NCBI RefSeq assembly: GCF_000770795.1
Contig: NZ_JRKJ01000018.1
Span: 124,001 to 188,000, forward strand
Origin: Lysobacter dokdonensis DS-58
Lineage (GTDB): Bacteria > Pseudomonadota > Gammaproteobacteria > Xanthomonadales > Xanthomonadaceae
Direction: 5' to 3'
DNA length: 64,000 nucleotides
The notes under the pieces are model-generated. The model made no database searches, was not told the DNA's origin, and saw only the letters and a program-made list of their open reading frames with translations. Shown piece after piece: positions 23,560 to 32,789 of the stretch. Each line of letters begins with the position of its first letter. Within the stretch, counting starts at the first letter, position 1. The translations under genes and the position numbers were made by a program.

Positions 23560-23733
23560 TCAGCGCGCAGACTTTTCTGCCTCGCCGCTCTTGATGGCAT
23601 CGACCACTCGAGCCAAGGTCGCAACAATCGCCGCGAGCGAGACGAACGGCCACAGATGGTTGCTCGACGACACAAGCAGCACCGTCAAGCAGAACATGCA
23701 GATGACGTAGGACCTTTGATTCAAACGATGCAT
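23560..23733 (-). CDS. 57-residue membrane protein, candidate bacteriocin immunity protein
   Basis: A small intact ORF between the bacteriocin peptide genes and the exporter. The product starts MHRLNQRSYVICMFCLTVLL, has two short hydrophobic segments (about 10-24 and 30-46, the second WPFVSLAAIVATLARVV) and a charged tail (DAIKSGEAEKSAR). Small membrane proteins encoded beside class II bacteriocin genes commonly confer self-immunity; that role is inferred from position and topology only. The gene starts 123 bases after the second peptide gene and ends 55 bases before the exporter start. Confidence 0.6.
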   Translation of the reverse strand: MHRLNQRSYVICMFCLTVLLVSSSNHLWPFVSLAAIVATLARVVDAIKSGEAEKSAR

Positions 23734-23827
23734 CTTCACTTTCGAATCTCCAACTGGGCTGCATCAAACATCTCGTCAACCGCCAATCAACAGCACTGAC
23801 GAATGAGCGTAGCGACAAAGCTGCTGC

Positions 23828-23844
23828 TGGGGGCGACGCCCCCA
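23828..23844 (-). promoter_or_regulatory. Stem-loop between peptide genes and exporter genes
   Basis: A perfect 7-base inverted repeat TGGGGGC/GCCCCCA with a 3-base loop, placed just after the stop of the second peptide gene (23857). It has no U-run. In bacteriocin operons such a structure often acts as a partial terminator or 3'-end stabiliser, so that precursor mRNA exceeds exporter mRNA. That role is inferred. Confidence 0.4.
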
Positions 23845-23856
23845 ACAGTGGCCCAG

Positions 23857-24045
23857 TCACCAGAGTAGGTGTCCGATGATCGCGCCATGCAGGCCGCCAC
23901 TAACCGCACCAGCGAGGGCACCGATGGGCCCGCCGCACAAAAAACCAATTGCCGCGCCAGCGGTGACTCCTGCGGCGAAGCCCTCTGTGGTGCCCATGTG
24001 GGCACCGTCGATCTGATCGATTTCGTGGAGTGAAAGTTCACGCAT
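23857..24045 (-). CDS. Bacteriocin-like precursor peptide with double-glycine-type leader (peptide B)
   Basis: A 62-residue precursor. The leader MRELSLHEIDQIDGA has the pattern of double-glycine leaders (hydrophobic positions L, I, I and an acidic stretch), with GA instead of GG at the cleavage site, to be cut by the C39 peptidase. The mature part (about 47 residues) is Gly/Ala-rich and hydrophobic with repeated GxxxG/AxxxG spacing (AAGVTAGAAIGFLCGGPIGA), one Cys, and the ending GAIIGHLLW. This is typical of membrane-active class II peptides, especially two-peptide systems. A strong AAAGGAG site precedes the ATG at 24045. It lies 39 bases after a second peptide gene. Confidence 0.85.
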   Translation of the reverse strand: MRELSLHEIDQIDGAHMGTTEGFAAGVTAGAAIGFLCGGPIGALAGAVSGGLHGAIIGHLLW

Positions 24046-24084
24046 GCGTTTGCTCCTTTGGTTGACAGCTAGTTTGTTAGCAAC

Positions 24085-24261
24085 TCAAAGCAAATACAGG
24101 CCGACGCCAATGATTCCGCCAGCGAGCGCACCAATCGCCGCACCCGGAGCATTCGCGATGAGTGCCCCTGCGAATCCGCCTGCACCAGCACCTGTGAGGA
24201 ATGCGGTGCCCACCCCTTCACCTCCCACCATCTCAATTTCTTCGAACGTCAGGTCGCGCAT
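24085..24261 (-). CDS. Bacteriocin-like precursor peptide with double-glycine leader (peptide A)
   Basis: A 58-residue precursor encoded immediately upstream of peptide B. The leader MRDLTFEEIEMVGG is a textbook double-glycine leader. The mature part (about 44 residues) starts EGVGTAFLTGAGAGG and ends AGGIIGVGLYLL, and is highly hydrophobic and rich in Gly and Ala with many GxxxG spacings. It has no Cys. The two peptides share leader architecture and helix-packing motifs but differ in sequence, as expected for the two partners of a class IIb bacteriocin. The ATG at 24261 has only a weak GAAGA site upstream. Confidence 0.85.
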   Translation of the reverse strand: MRDLTFEEIEMVGGEGVGTAFLTGAGAGGFAGALIANAPGAAIGALAGGIIGVGLYLL

Positions 24262-24884
24262 TCTTCGATCACGAAAAGAGCCCCAGGTATGCAGTCGTCG
24301 CGCTCAGCTGATTGATGCATTGCAACGCTGCCTCGTTCTGTACGAACTGGCCGATCAGTTCAGCCGAGCCCAGCTGATCATGTGACAGCACTCGGAACCA
24401 GAAGAAAGGTCTGGAGGTCCGGAGGAAACTCTCGAAAGGTTTGCATACTGGCCAAGAGTCTGTGTAGTGCACTTCCAACCGATGGTGAGACTAGAAAAGA
24501 AGGAAAACGCCAGGGACTGATGCATCGATAAAGGCCCATGAGAGTTGGTGCCCGACTTGTGTCCCAACCCCGAAACGGGTTCACGTCGCCCCATCCAAAC
24601 AATCGGGGAGAGACTTGACTGGGCAGTGATCGCGCAATGGAATTAGACATCGCTGCCAGGCTCAACGCGTTTCTGGTGGTCGAGCAACGGCAGGATTTCA
24701 ATTGACGCGTGTTAGGTCGCGATCGACGTCCATCAATATGGCGCGCCAAGTGGTACGTGCACGAGTGATGCTGATTTCGTAGGGAAGGCACCTACCGGGC
24801 AATAGATGACGCACCCTCTTGCACCAATAAAAAATGGGCCCGCCCGGAAGCGCGCCCATTCTTGTCGCTAGATAACGCTAAATT
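24262..24884. other. Low-GC upstream region of the bacteriocin operon
   Basis: About 620 bases with noticeably lower GC than the surroundings. It presumably carries the operon promoter and leader. No confident gene is present. The only suggestive frame on the minus strand is a 40-codon ORF from GTG 24391 to the stop at 24269 (begins VLSHDQLGSAELIGQF, ends AYLGLFS), which ends 7 bases before peptide A. It has no recognised domain or clear ribosome-binding site. Open frames of 60-140 codons here lack protein-like composition. No promoter could be assigned with confidence. Confidence 0.5.
24829..24860 (-). terminator. Intrinsic terminator of tRNA-Pro
   Basis: Read on the minus strand, AATGGGC and GCCCATT arms enclose a GC-rich loop and are followed by a run of T's (complement of the A-run at 24829-24834). 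It lies 24 bases past the 3' end of the tRNA-Pro gene and separates it from the bacteriocin region. Confidence 0.85.
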
Positions 24885-24961
24885 TGGTCGGGGTAGCCGG
24901 ATTCGAACCGACGACCACCAGTCCCCCAGACTGGTGCGCTACCAGGCTGCGCTATACCCCG
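24885..24961 (-). tRNA. tRNA-Pro (anticodon GGG)
   Basis: A 77-base cloverleaf with encoded CCA. The acceptor CGGGGTA pairs with TACCCCG, the D-arm is GCGCAGCCTGGTAGCGC, the anticodon stem CCAGT/ACTGG encloses the loop CTGGGGG with anticodon GGG, and the T-arm is CGGTTCGAATCCG. The bacteriocin region begins at its 3' side, a classic position for integrated DNA, though I saw no duplicated tRNA end. Confidence 0.97.
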
Positions 24962-25011
24962 GGTAGGTTGGCGATTATAGAGGAACCTCGCGAGCTGTGC
25001 CGTACGCCGCC

Positions 25012-25368
25012 TCAGCGACGCAGCAGCACCAGGATCTCTTCGAGCTCCATCCGCACTTGCTTGATGATCTGCGTGCTCAGCGCGCTTTCCTGCTTCGCGC
25101 CCTCGCCTTCCAGCCGGAGGCGGGCGCCGCCGATGGTGTAGCCCTGTTCGTACAGCAGGCCACGGATCTGGCGGACCATCAGCACGTCATGGCGCTGGTA
25201 ATAGCGGCGGTTACCGCGACGCTTGACGGGTTTCAGGCTCGGGAATTCGGTTTCCCAGTAGCGCAGGACGTGCGGTTTGACGTCGCACAGCTCGCTGACT
25301 TCACCGATGGTGAAGTAGCGCTTGGCGGGGATCGGCGGGAGTTCCTTGTTGCTGCCCGGATCAAGCAT
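25012..25368 (-). CDS. MerR-family transcriptional regulator
   Basis: A 118-residue MerR-type DNA-binding protein. The winged helix at residues 16-85 has [20 protein letters not shown] and [20 protein letters not shown], followed by a dimerisation helix ([20 protein letters not shown]). It lacks the metal-binding Cys of MerR/CueR, so it belongs to the short MerR-like proteins found downstream of ihfA in many proteobacteria. The start (ATG 25368) overlaps the ihfA stop by 8 bases, so it is the last gene of the translation/ihfA operon. Its regulon is unknown. Confidence 0.95.
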   Translation of the reverse strand: MLDPGSNKELPPIPAKRYFTIGEVSELCDVKPHVLRYWETEFPSLKPVKRRGNRRYYQRHDVLMVRQIRGLLYEQGYTIGGARLRLEGEGAKQESALSTQIIKQVRMELEEILVLLRR

Positions 25369-25663
25369 TACCGGCTCCCGTGTATGCCTCGACGCGTTCC
25401 TTCAGTTTCTGGCCCGGGCGGAAGGTCACCACCGTGCGCGCGGAGATCGGAATCTCCTCGCCGGTCTTCGGGTTGCGGCCCGGGCGTTGGTTCTTGCGGC
25501 GCAGGTCGAAGTTGCCGAAGCCGGACAGCTTGACCTGGCGGCCGTGTTCGAGCGCTTCGCGGAGCGCGTCGAAGAACGCGTCGACGAATTCCTTCGCCTC
25601 GCGTTTGTTCAGGCCGACTTCGTCGAACAACCGCTCGGCCATTTCCGCTTTGGTCAGTGCCAT
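25361..25663 (-). CDS. ihfA: Integration host factor subunit alpha
   Basis: A 100-residue DNABII nucleoid protein, which with IhfB bends DNA sharply at specific sites. It starts [20 protein letters not shown]. The DNA-binding arm has [20 protein letters not shown], with the intercalating Pro in RNPKTGE, and the family signature [16 protein letters not shown]. The position directly after pheT is the standard gammaproteobacterial arrangement (pheST-ihfA). Its start lies 17 bases downstream of the pheT stop. Confidence 0.98.
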   Translation of the reverse strand: MALTKAEMAERLFDEVGLNKREAKEFVDAFFDALREALEHGRQVKLSGFGNFDLRRKNQRPGRNPKTGEEIPISARTVVTFRPGQKLKERVEAYTGAGNA

Positions 25664-25680
25664 CTCGTCCCCCTGACGAT

Positions 25681-28065
25681 TCAGCTGCGGATCGCGGCGT
25701 GGTGTTGGGCCTGCAGTGCCGAGACCACCTCGGTCACCACGTGCTCCACGTCGCGGTCGGTCAGGGTGCGCGATTCATCTTGGAGAATCAAGCCCATAGC
25801 GAGACTCTTGAATCCCGATTCGACGCCCGCGCCACTGTAGCGGTCGAACAGCAGCAAGTCCCGCAAAATCACGCCTGCGGCCGCTTTCACGGTGGCCTGG
25901 ACATCGGCCCAGCGCACGGTTTCGGGGACGACGAACGCAAGGTCGCGCCGGACGGACGGGTACTTCGACAGGACCGCGGCGCGCGGAATGTTGCGGGCCA
26001 GCATCGGGTCCAGGTCGAGCTCGAAGGCGACCACCTCCACGGGGAGGTCGAGCGTCTTCGCCAGGCGCGGGTGCAGCTGGCCGATCCAGCCGATTCGGTC
26101 TTCGCCTTCTTCCGTCTGGCGGTACACATCGGCCGAGCGGCCGGGGTGGCCGTGGGCGGCGGTGCCGGGTTTGAACGTCAGTTGCGCGCCGGAGAGGAGC
26201 GCCAGCGATTCCAGGTCGCCCTTGAGGTCGTGGAAGTCGACGTTGCGGGTTTTCTCGCTCCACTGTTCGGTGGTAACGGCTCCGCAGGCCACGGCCGCGA
26301 TGCGATTGGTCTCCAGCGGCGCGCCGCCGGTGTTCGAATGGAACACCCGCCCGAGTTCGAACAGCCGCACGCGCGTCTGCTGGCGCGCGGCGTTGCGCGC
26401 GAGCGCGGCGACGAGGCCGGGCAGAAGTTGCGTGCGCATCACGCCCAGTTCGGCGCTCAGCGGGTTGGCGAGCGGGACGGCGTTGTCGGTGGCATGCCAC
26501 GTGGCGAGCAGGCTTTCATCGACAAACGCGTAGTTCACCGCTTCCAGGTAATCGCGCGTGGCCAGGTGCCGGCGCACGGTGCCCTCTTCCACCTTCGTTT
26601 CCGTCGGCGCGGCCAGGCGCGTGCCGCCGCCGGGGAGCGTCGCGGGGATGTTGTCGTAGCCGAAGACGCGCGCGATTTCTTCGATGAGGTCTTCTTCGAT
26701 CGCGATGTCGAAGCGGCGCGTCGGCGGCAGGACGTTCCAGCCGTCGTGCGTCGGCACGACAGCCAGGCCCAGCGCGTGGAGGATGCGTTGCACTTCGGTG
26801 TCGCTCACCGTCGTGCCGAGCACGCGTGCGAGGCGCGCGCGGCGCAGCGGGACGTATTGCGGTTGCGGCAGGTGTTCGGGCAGGACGGCTTCGGTCACCG
26901 GGCCGGGGGCGCCGCCGGCGATTTCGACGATCAGCCGCGTGGCGATTTCGATCGCCTGGCGCGGGAGGTCGGGGTCGACCCCGCGTTCGAAACGATGGCC
27001 GGCATCGGTGTGCAAGCCGAGGCGGCGGCCGCGGCCGATGATGGCGCTCGGCACCCAATGCGCGGCTTCGAGGAAGACGTTGCGCGTGGTGTCGGTCACG
27101 CGCGTATCGAACCCGCCCATGATGCCGCCCAGCGCCACCGCGCGGTCGTTGTCGGCGACGACCAGGAACTGGTCGTCGAGCGCGACGTCGCGGCCGTCGA
27201 GGAGCTTCAGCGATTCATTGGCGCGCGCACGGCGCACGCTGATCGGGCCCTTCAGGAGATCACGGTCGAACGCGTGCATCGGCTGGCCGATCTCGAGCAT
27301 CACGTACTGCGTGACGTCGACGAGCAGGCTGATCGGGCGGATACCGCTGCGGCGCAGGCGCTCGGCCATCCAGATCGGCGTGTGCACGTTGGCGTCGACG
27401 CCTTCGATCACGCGGCCGACGAAACGCGGCACGTCCGCGCCCGCATCGAGGTTGATCGCCATCGCCGCGTCGTTGAGCGCGGGCATGGGCGTGGCGTCGA
27501 ACGGCACGACTTCGCTGCCGAAGGCGGCGGCGACGTCGTACGCGATGCCGCGCACGCTGAAGCAGTCGGCGCGGTTCGGCGTGAGCTTGAGTTCGAAGCG
27601 CGCGTCGGGCAGGCCGAGGTATTCAGCGAGCGGTGCGCCGACCGGCGCGTCATGCGGGAGTTCGAGCAGGCCGGAGGCGTCGGCGTCCAGGCCGAGTTCC
27701 TTCGCCGAGCAGAGCATGCCGTTGGAATCGACACCGCGCAGCTTGGCGACCCTGATCGTCAGCGTGCCGACCTGCGTGCCGATGGTGGCCAGCGGCGCGA
27801 CGAGGTTCGGGCGCGCGTTGGGTGCGCCGCAGACGATCTGCTGCAGCGCTCCGGTACCGATGTCGACCTTGCAGACCTGCAGCTTGTCGGCTTCGGGGTG
27901 CTTGGCGCATTCGACGATGCGCGCGACGACGACGCCATCGAGCTTCTCGCCGATCACTTCCATCTCCTCGACTTCGAGGCCGATGGCGGTCAGCGTGGCC
28001 GACAGTTGCTCGCGCGTCGCGTCGGTGCGCACGTGTTGGCGGAGCCAGTTCTCGGGGAACTTCAT
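25681..28065 (-). CDS. pheT: Phenylalanyl-tRNA synthetase beta subunit
   Basis: The beta chain of the alpha2beta2 enzyme that charges tRNA-Phe, 794 residues, normal length. Domains in order: N-terminal tRNA-binding EMAP/OB domain (about 40-150, [20 protein letters not shown]), B3/B4 editing domain (about 210-370, [20 protein letters not shown]), B5 domain (about 400-470), the catalytic-like core, and the C-terminal ferredoxin-like anticodon-binding domain (about 700-794, [16 protein letters not shown]). The ATG at 28065 begins [12 protein letters not shown], the conserved start. Ten bases separate it from pheS. Confidence 0.98.
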   Translation of the reverse strand: MKFPENWLRQHVRTDATREQLSATLTAIGLEVEEMEVIGEKLDGVVVARIVECAKHPEADKLQVCKVDIGTGALQQIVCGAPNARPNLVAPLATIGTQVGTLTIRVAKLRGVDSNGMLCSAKELGLDADASGLLELPHDAPVGAPLAEYLGLPDARFELKLTPNRADCFSVRGIAYDVAAAFGSEVVPFDATPMPALNDAAMAINLDAGADVPRFVGRVIEGVDANVHTPIWMAERLRRSGIRPISLLVDVTQYVMLEIGQPMHAFDRDLLKGPISVRRARANESLKLLDGRDVALDDQFLVVADNDRAVALGGIMGGFDTRVTDTTRNVFLEAAHWVPSAIIGRGRRLGLHTDAGHRFERGVDPDLPRQAIEIATRLIVEIAGGAPGPVTEAVLPEHLPQPQYVPLRRARLARVLGTTVSDTEVQRILHALGLAVVPTHDGWNVLPPTRRFDIAIEEDLIEEIARVFGYDNIPATLPGGGTRLAAPTETKVEEGTVRRHLATRDYLEAVNYAFVDESLLATWHATDNAVPLANPLSAELGVMRTQLLPGLVAALARNAARQQTRVRLFELGRVFHSNTGGAPLETNRIAAVACGAVTTEQWSEKTRNVDFHDLKGDLESLALLSGAQLTFKPGTAAHGHPGRSADVYRQTEEGEDRIGWIGQLHPRLAKTLDLPVEVVAFELDLDPMLARNIPRAAVLSKYPSVRRDLAFVVPETVRWADVQATVKAAAGVILRDLLLFDRYSGAGVESGFKSLAMGLILQDESRTLTDRDVEHVVTEVVSALQAQHHAAIRS

Positions 28066-28075
28066 TCCATTGACC

Positions 28076-29549
<1,474 letters not shown>

Positions 29550-29562
29550 TGTTCAGCCCTCC

Positions 29563-29760
29563 TCAGAGATACGGCAGCATGCGGTCCAGACGGCCCGCGT
29601 CTTCGGCACGAACGTGGTTCGTCTGACGAAGGTTGCGCTTCCGCTTGGTCGCTTTCTTGGTGAGGATGTGGCTCTTGTTGGCGTGGCCGCACTTGTACTT
29701 GCCGGAAGCGGTCTTCCGGAAGCGCTTGGCCGCCGCCCGATTGGTCTTGATCTTGGGCAT
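29563..29760 (-). CDS. rpmI: 50S ribosomal protein L35
   Basis: A 65-residue, very basic ribosomal protein: [20 protein letters not shown], then [20 protein letters not shown]. The start is the ATG at 29760; nine upstream in-frame codons belong to the leader. A 192-base interval with a stem-loop separates it from infC. Cotranscribed with rplT. Confidence 0.98.
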   Translation of the reverse strand: MPKIKTNRAAAKRFRKTASGKYKCGHANKSHILTKKATKRKRNLRQTNHVRAEDAGRLDRMLPYL

Positions 29761-29890
29761 TGGGTTGTCCTTGCGAAATCTTGTCACTGGCCCGGGCGGT
29801 GGCCTCAGCCACGCTTTCCGTCCTGCCCTTGCCGGTCGTAAGCCTTTGATTCTTCTGAATCAAGGCGGGTCCATGGTCTTGCAAAACAAC

Positions 29891-29910
29891 AGCCCCGGCG
29901 GACCGGGGCT
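29891..29910 (-). terminator. Stem-loop in the infC-rpmI interval
   Basis: A perfect 8-base stem AGCCCCGG/CCGGGGCT with a CGGA-type loop, followed on the minus strand by GTTGTTTTGC. It looks like a partial intrinsic terminator between infC and rpmI. A second small palindrome (TTGATTC/GAATCAA) lies a few bases further on. The region may also hold the L20 autoregulatory leader, as in other proteobacteria; that is an inference. Confidence 0.5.
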
Positions 29911-29952
29911 GCGCATTATGCCGGGCCGCGAGGCCCAAAACAATGATTTTTC

Positions 29953-30477
29953 TCAGGTTTTCTTCTTGGGCGCGATCATCATGACCATCTGCCGGCCTTC
30001 CAGGCGCGGCCGCGATTCGATGACGATGTCTTCGCCCAGGTCGGTCTCGATCCGCTTGGCCATCTGCTGGCCGAGTTCCTGGTGGCTCATTTCGCGGCCA
30101 CGGAAGCGGATGTTGACCTTGATCTTGTCGCCTTCCTCAAGGAAGCGGCGCATGTTGCGCAGCTTGATCTGGTAGTCGCCTTCGTCGGTGACGGGGCGGA
30201 ACTTCACTTCCTTGATTTCGACCTGCTTCTGCTTCTTCTTGGCAGCCGCGGCCTTCTTCTGCGTCTCGAACTTGAACTTGCCGAAGTCCATGATCCGGCA
30301 CACCGGCGGATCCGCGTTGGGCTGGATCTCGACGAGGTCGAGGCCTTCGTCTTCGGCCATCCGCAGGGCTTCGTCGCGCGTGAGCACGCCGACCATTTCG
30401 CCGTCGCTGCCGATCACGCGTACGCGCGGCACGCGGATTTCGCTGTTCTTTCGATTCTGCTTTTCGGGGGTGCTGAT
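29953..30477 (-). CDS. infC: Translation initiation factor IF-3
   Basis: IF-3, 174 residues if begun at the ATC codon at 30477. It binds the 30S subunit and checks the start codon. The N-terminal domain has [14 protein letters not shown] and [21 protein letters not shown] Lys-rich linker ([20 protein letters not shown]) joins it to the C-terminal domain ([20 protein letters not shown]). The first in-frame GTG (30432) would cut off the conserved [14 protein letters not shown]. Extending back to ATC, with GGAGA 7 bases upstream, restores the family N-terminus. infC is known for rare start codons (AUU in E. coli) used for autoregulation. Confidence 0.95.
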   Translation of the reverse strand: MSTPEKQNRKNSEIRVPRVRVIGSDGEMVGVLTRDEALRMAEDEGLDLVEIQPNADPPVCRIMDFGKFKFETQKKAAAAKKKQKQVEIKEVKFRPVTDEGDYQIKLRNMRRFLEEGDKIKVNIRFRGREMSHQELGQQMAKRIETDLGEDIVIESRPRLEGRQMVMMIAPKKKT

Positions 30478-30543
30478 GTCGCAATCTCCGTGGAGTATCG
30501 AGCCGCGCGGCAGTGGGGTGCCGCGCGGGCCTTGTGTCTGACG

Positions 30544-32460
30544 CTACTGCGATTCGCGCAAGCGCTGCGCGAAGTCGGCGATGGACATGGTCCCCAGGTC
30601 CTCGCCACTGCGCGTGCGCACCGCGACTGCGCCATTTTCCTTCTCGCGGTCGCCGACCACGAGCAGGTACGGCACGCGCTGCAGCGTGTGCTCGCGGATC
30701 TTATAGCCGATCTTCTCGTTCCGCAAATCAGCGTCGACCCGGAAGCCTTGATTCGTAAGGGTTTTCCGAACCTCGGCCACCCAGTCGGCCTGCGCGTCGG
30801 TGATATTCATGACCACCGCCTGCACCGGGGCCAGCCAGGCCGGGAAATGGCCGGCGTGGTGCTCGATCAGGATGCCGATGAAGCGCTCCATCGAGCCGAC
30901 GATCGCCCGGTGCAGCATCACCGGGTGGCGGCGCTGGCTGTGCTCGTCGACGTACTCGGCGCCGAGGCGGCCGGGCATCATGAAATCGACCTGCATCGTG
31001 CCCAGCTGCCAGGTGCGGCCGATGGCGTCCTTGAGGTGGTATTCGATCTTCGGGCCGTAGAAGGCGCCCTCGCCCGGCAGCTCCTGCCATTCCACGCCGG
31101 CGGCGCGCAGCGCCGAGCGCAGGGCCTCTTCGGCCTTGTCCCACGTGGCGTCATCGCCGAGGCGCGGTTCCGGGCGCAGCGCGATCTTCAGCTGCACGTC
31201 CTGGAAGCCGAAGCGGGCATAGACGTCCATCGCCTGCTGGTGGAAGGCGGTGACTTCGGCTTCGATCTGGTCTTCGGTGCAGAAGATATGCCCGTCGTCC
31301 TGCGTGAAGCCGCGCACGCGCAGGATGCCGTGCAGCGCGCCCGACGGCTCGTTGCGGTGGCACGCGCCGAACTCGCCGTAACGGATCGGCAGGTCGCGGT
31401 AGCTGTGCAGGCCGGAGTTGAACACCTGGACGTGGCCCGGGCAGTTCATCGGCTTGACCGCGTACGTGCGCTTCTCCGATTCGGTGAAGAACATGTTGTC
31501 CTTGTAGTTGTCCCAGTGGCCGGAACGCTTCCACAAGGACACGTCGAGGATCTGCGGGCAACGCACCTCCTGGTAGCCGGACTCGCGGTACACCTTGCGC
31601 ATGTACTGCTCGACGACCTGCCAGATCGACCAGCCCTTCGGATGCCAGAACACCAGGCCCGGCGCTTCTTCCTGCAGGTGGAACAGGTCCTGCTGCTTGG
31701 CGATCTTGCGGTGGTCGCGCTTCTCGGCTTCCTCCAACTGCAACAGGTAGGCCTTGAGGTCCTTGTCGTTGAGCCAGGCGGTGCCGTAGATGCGGCTGAG
31801 CATCGCGTTGTTGTGGTCGCCGCGCCAATACGCGCCGGCCACCTTCATCAGCTTGAAGGCGCGCAGTTTTTCCGTCGACGGCACGTGCGGGCCGCGGCAC
31901 AGGTCGGTGAACTCGCCCTGCGAATACAGCGAGAGGGCTTCGTCCGACGGAATCGATTCGATGATCTCCGCCTTGTAGTTTTCGCCCATGCCGCGGAAGA
32001 ACTGCACCGCTTCGTCGCGCGATTTGACGCTGCGCGAAACGGGCTGCGCTTCCTTCACGATCTTCTGCATTTCCGCCTCGATGGCGGGCAGGTCGTCGGG
32101 CGTGAACGGACGCTCGTAGGCGAAGTCGTAGTAGAAGCCGTTGTCGATCACCGGGCCGATGGTGACCTGCGCGCCGGGATACAGGCGCTGCACGGCCTGC
32201 GCGAGCAGGTGCGCCGTGGAATGGCGCAGCACGTCGAGCGCGTCGGGATGCTTGTCGGTGACGATCTCCAGCGCGGCGTCGCGGTCGATGCGGTAGCTGG
32301 TGTCGACCAGCTTGCCATCGACCTTGCCCGCGAGCGCCGCCTTCGCCAGGCCCGCGCCGATGGAGGCTGCGATCTCGCCGACGGTGACCGGATGGTCGAA
32401 ATTGCGGACGCTGCCGTCGGGCAGCGTGATCGCGACGGGAGTTTGGACTTCTGCGTTCAT
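30544..32460 (-). CDS. thrS: Threonyl-tRNA synthetase
   Basis: A class II synthetase of 638 residues. Domains: TGS (about 5-65), the N2 editing domain with [17 protein letters not shown] and a YCEF-like region ([12 protein letters not shown]), the catalytic core with motif 2 [20 protein letters not shown] and motif 3 [20 protein letters not shown], and the C-terminal anticodon-binding domain. Zn ligands Cys/His occur in [10 protein letters not shown]. The ATG at 32460 gives [16 protein letters not shown]. Directly upstream is a leader ORF with two Thr codons and a terminator hairpin, suggesting control by Thr-tRNA level. First gene of the thrS-infC-rpmI-rplT-pheST-ihfA operon. Confidence 0.98.
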   Translation of the reverse strand: MNAEVQTPVAITLPDGSVRNFDHPVTVGEIAASIGAGLAKAALAGKVDGKLVDTSYRIDRDAALEIVTDKHPDALDVLRHSTAHLLAQAVQRLYPGAQVTIGPVIDNGFYYDFAYERPFTPDDLPAIEAEMQKIVKEAQPVSRSVKSRDEAVQFFRGMGENYKAEIIESIPSDEALSLYSQGEFTDLCRGPHVPSTEKLRAFKLMKVAGAYWRGDHNNAMLSRIYGTAWLNDKDLKAYLLQLEEAEKRDHRKIAKQQDLFHLQEEAPGLVFWHPKGWSIWQVVEQYMRKVYRESGYQEVRCPQILDVSLWKRSGHWDNYKDNMFFTESEKRTYAVKPMNCPGHVQVFNSGLHSYRDLPIRYGEFGACHRNEPSGALHGILRVRGFTQDDGHIFCTEDQIEAEVTAFHQQAMDVYARFGFQDVQLKIALRPEPRLGDDATWDKAEEALRSALRAAGVEWQELPGEGAFYGPKIEYHLKDAIGRTWQLGTMQVDFMMPGRLGAEYVDEHSQRRHPVMLHRAIVGSMERFIGILIEHHAGHFPAWLAPVQAVVMNITDAQADWVAEVRKTLTNQGFRVDADLRNEKIGYKIREHTLQRVPYLLVVGDREKENGAVAVRTRSGEDLGTMSIADFAQRLRESQ

Positions 32461-32478
32461 TGCGTGGGCACCAGGAAT

Positions 32479-32520
32479 AAAAAAAGCGCCCGAGGGCGCC
32501 TGCTGTCGCTGCGACTCGGG
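32479..32520 (-). promoter_or_regulatory. Putative transcription attenuator upstream of thrS
   Basis: On the minus strand a GCGCCC/GGGCGC stem (32499-32486) is followed by T7 (32485-32479), a good intrinsic terminator, ending 18 bases before the thrS ATG. A CCCGAG element (32520-32515) can pair with CTCGGG inside the terminator stem as an antiterminator. It lies directly after an 8-residue leader ORF containing tandem Thr codons. It may instead simply terminate tRNA-Val transcripts. Confidence 0.6.
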
Positions 32521-32525
32521 AAAGG

Positions 32526-32552
32526 TCAGGGTTGGCTGCGCGTAGTGTTCAT
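32526..32552 (-). CDS. Thr-rich leader peptide of thrS (MNTTRSQP)
   Basis: A minimal ORF of eight codons, ATG AAC ACT ACG CGC AGC CAA CCC then TGA, which ends just before the antiterminator/terminator pair in the thrS leader. Two adjacent Thr codons early in a short leader followed by mutually exclusive hairpins are the pattern of ribosome-mediated attenuation: low charged tRNA-Thr would stall the ribosome and allow thrS transcription. The ribosome-binding site is weak (GAG 8 bases upstream). This is a prediction from sequence alone. Confidence 0.5.
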   Translation of the reverse strand: MNTTRSQP

Positions 32553-32640
32553 GTCGCACGCTCGGCCGGCGTTGCCGCGGGCCACCTCTTCCGTCTTCTC
32601 GTCGCGATCTTATCGTGTTTGGTGCCCCACGCCGGAAGCG

Positions 32641-32715
32641 TGGTGGGCGGTACAGGGTTCGAACCTGTGACCCCTACCATGTCAAGGTAGTGCTCTACCG
32701 CTGAGCTAACCGCCC
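32641..32715 (-). tRNA. tRNA-Val (anticodon GAC)
   Basis: A 75-base cloverleaf including CCA. The acceptor GGGCGGT pairs with ACCGCCC, the D-arm is AGCTCAGCGGTAGAGC, the anticodon stem CTACC/GGTAG encloses TTGACAT (anticodon GAC), and the T-arm is CAGGTTCGAACCTG. It is transcribed toward thrS, 89 bases before the thrS leader ORF. Confidence 0.97.
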
Positions 32716-32789
32716 GAATCGCCCCACCCGGCCAGTCCGGCCGAACGGGGCTGCGCAGTTTAACGAAGGTGCTGCGCTGCGACAACCGC

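Noticed and set aside
24378-24791. 137-codon minus-strand frame upstream of the bacteriocin genes
   Set aside because: Basic, Ser/Arg-rich, no domain, no ribosome-binding site; probably promoter-region noise.
24885-24961. Searched by eye for a duplicated tRNA-Pro 3' end marking an island attachment site
   Set aside because: No second copy of the T-arm or acceptor sequence was noticed to the left, and no integrase gene is present.
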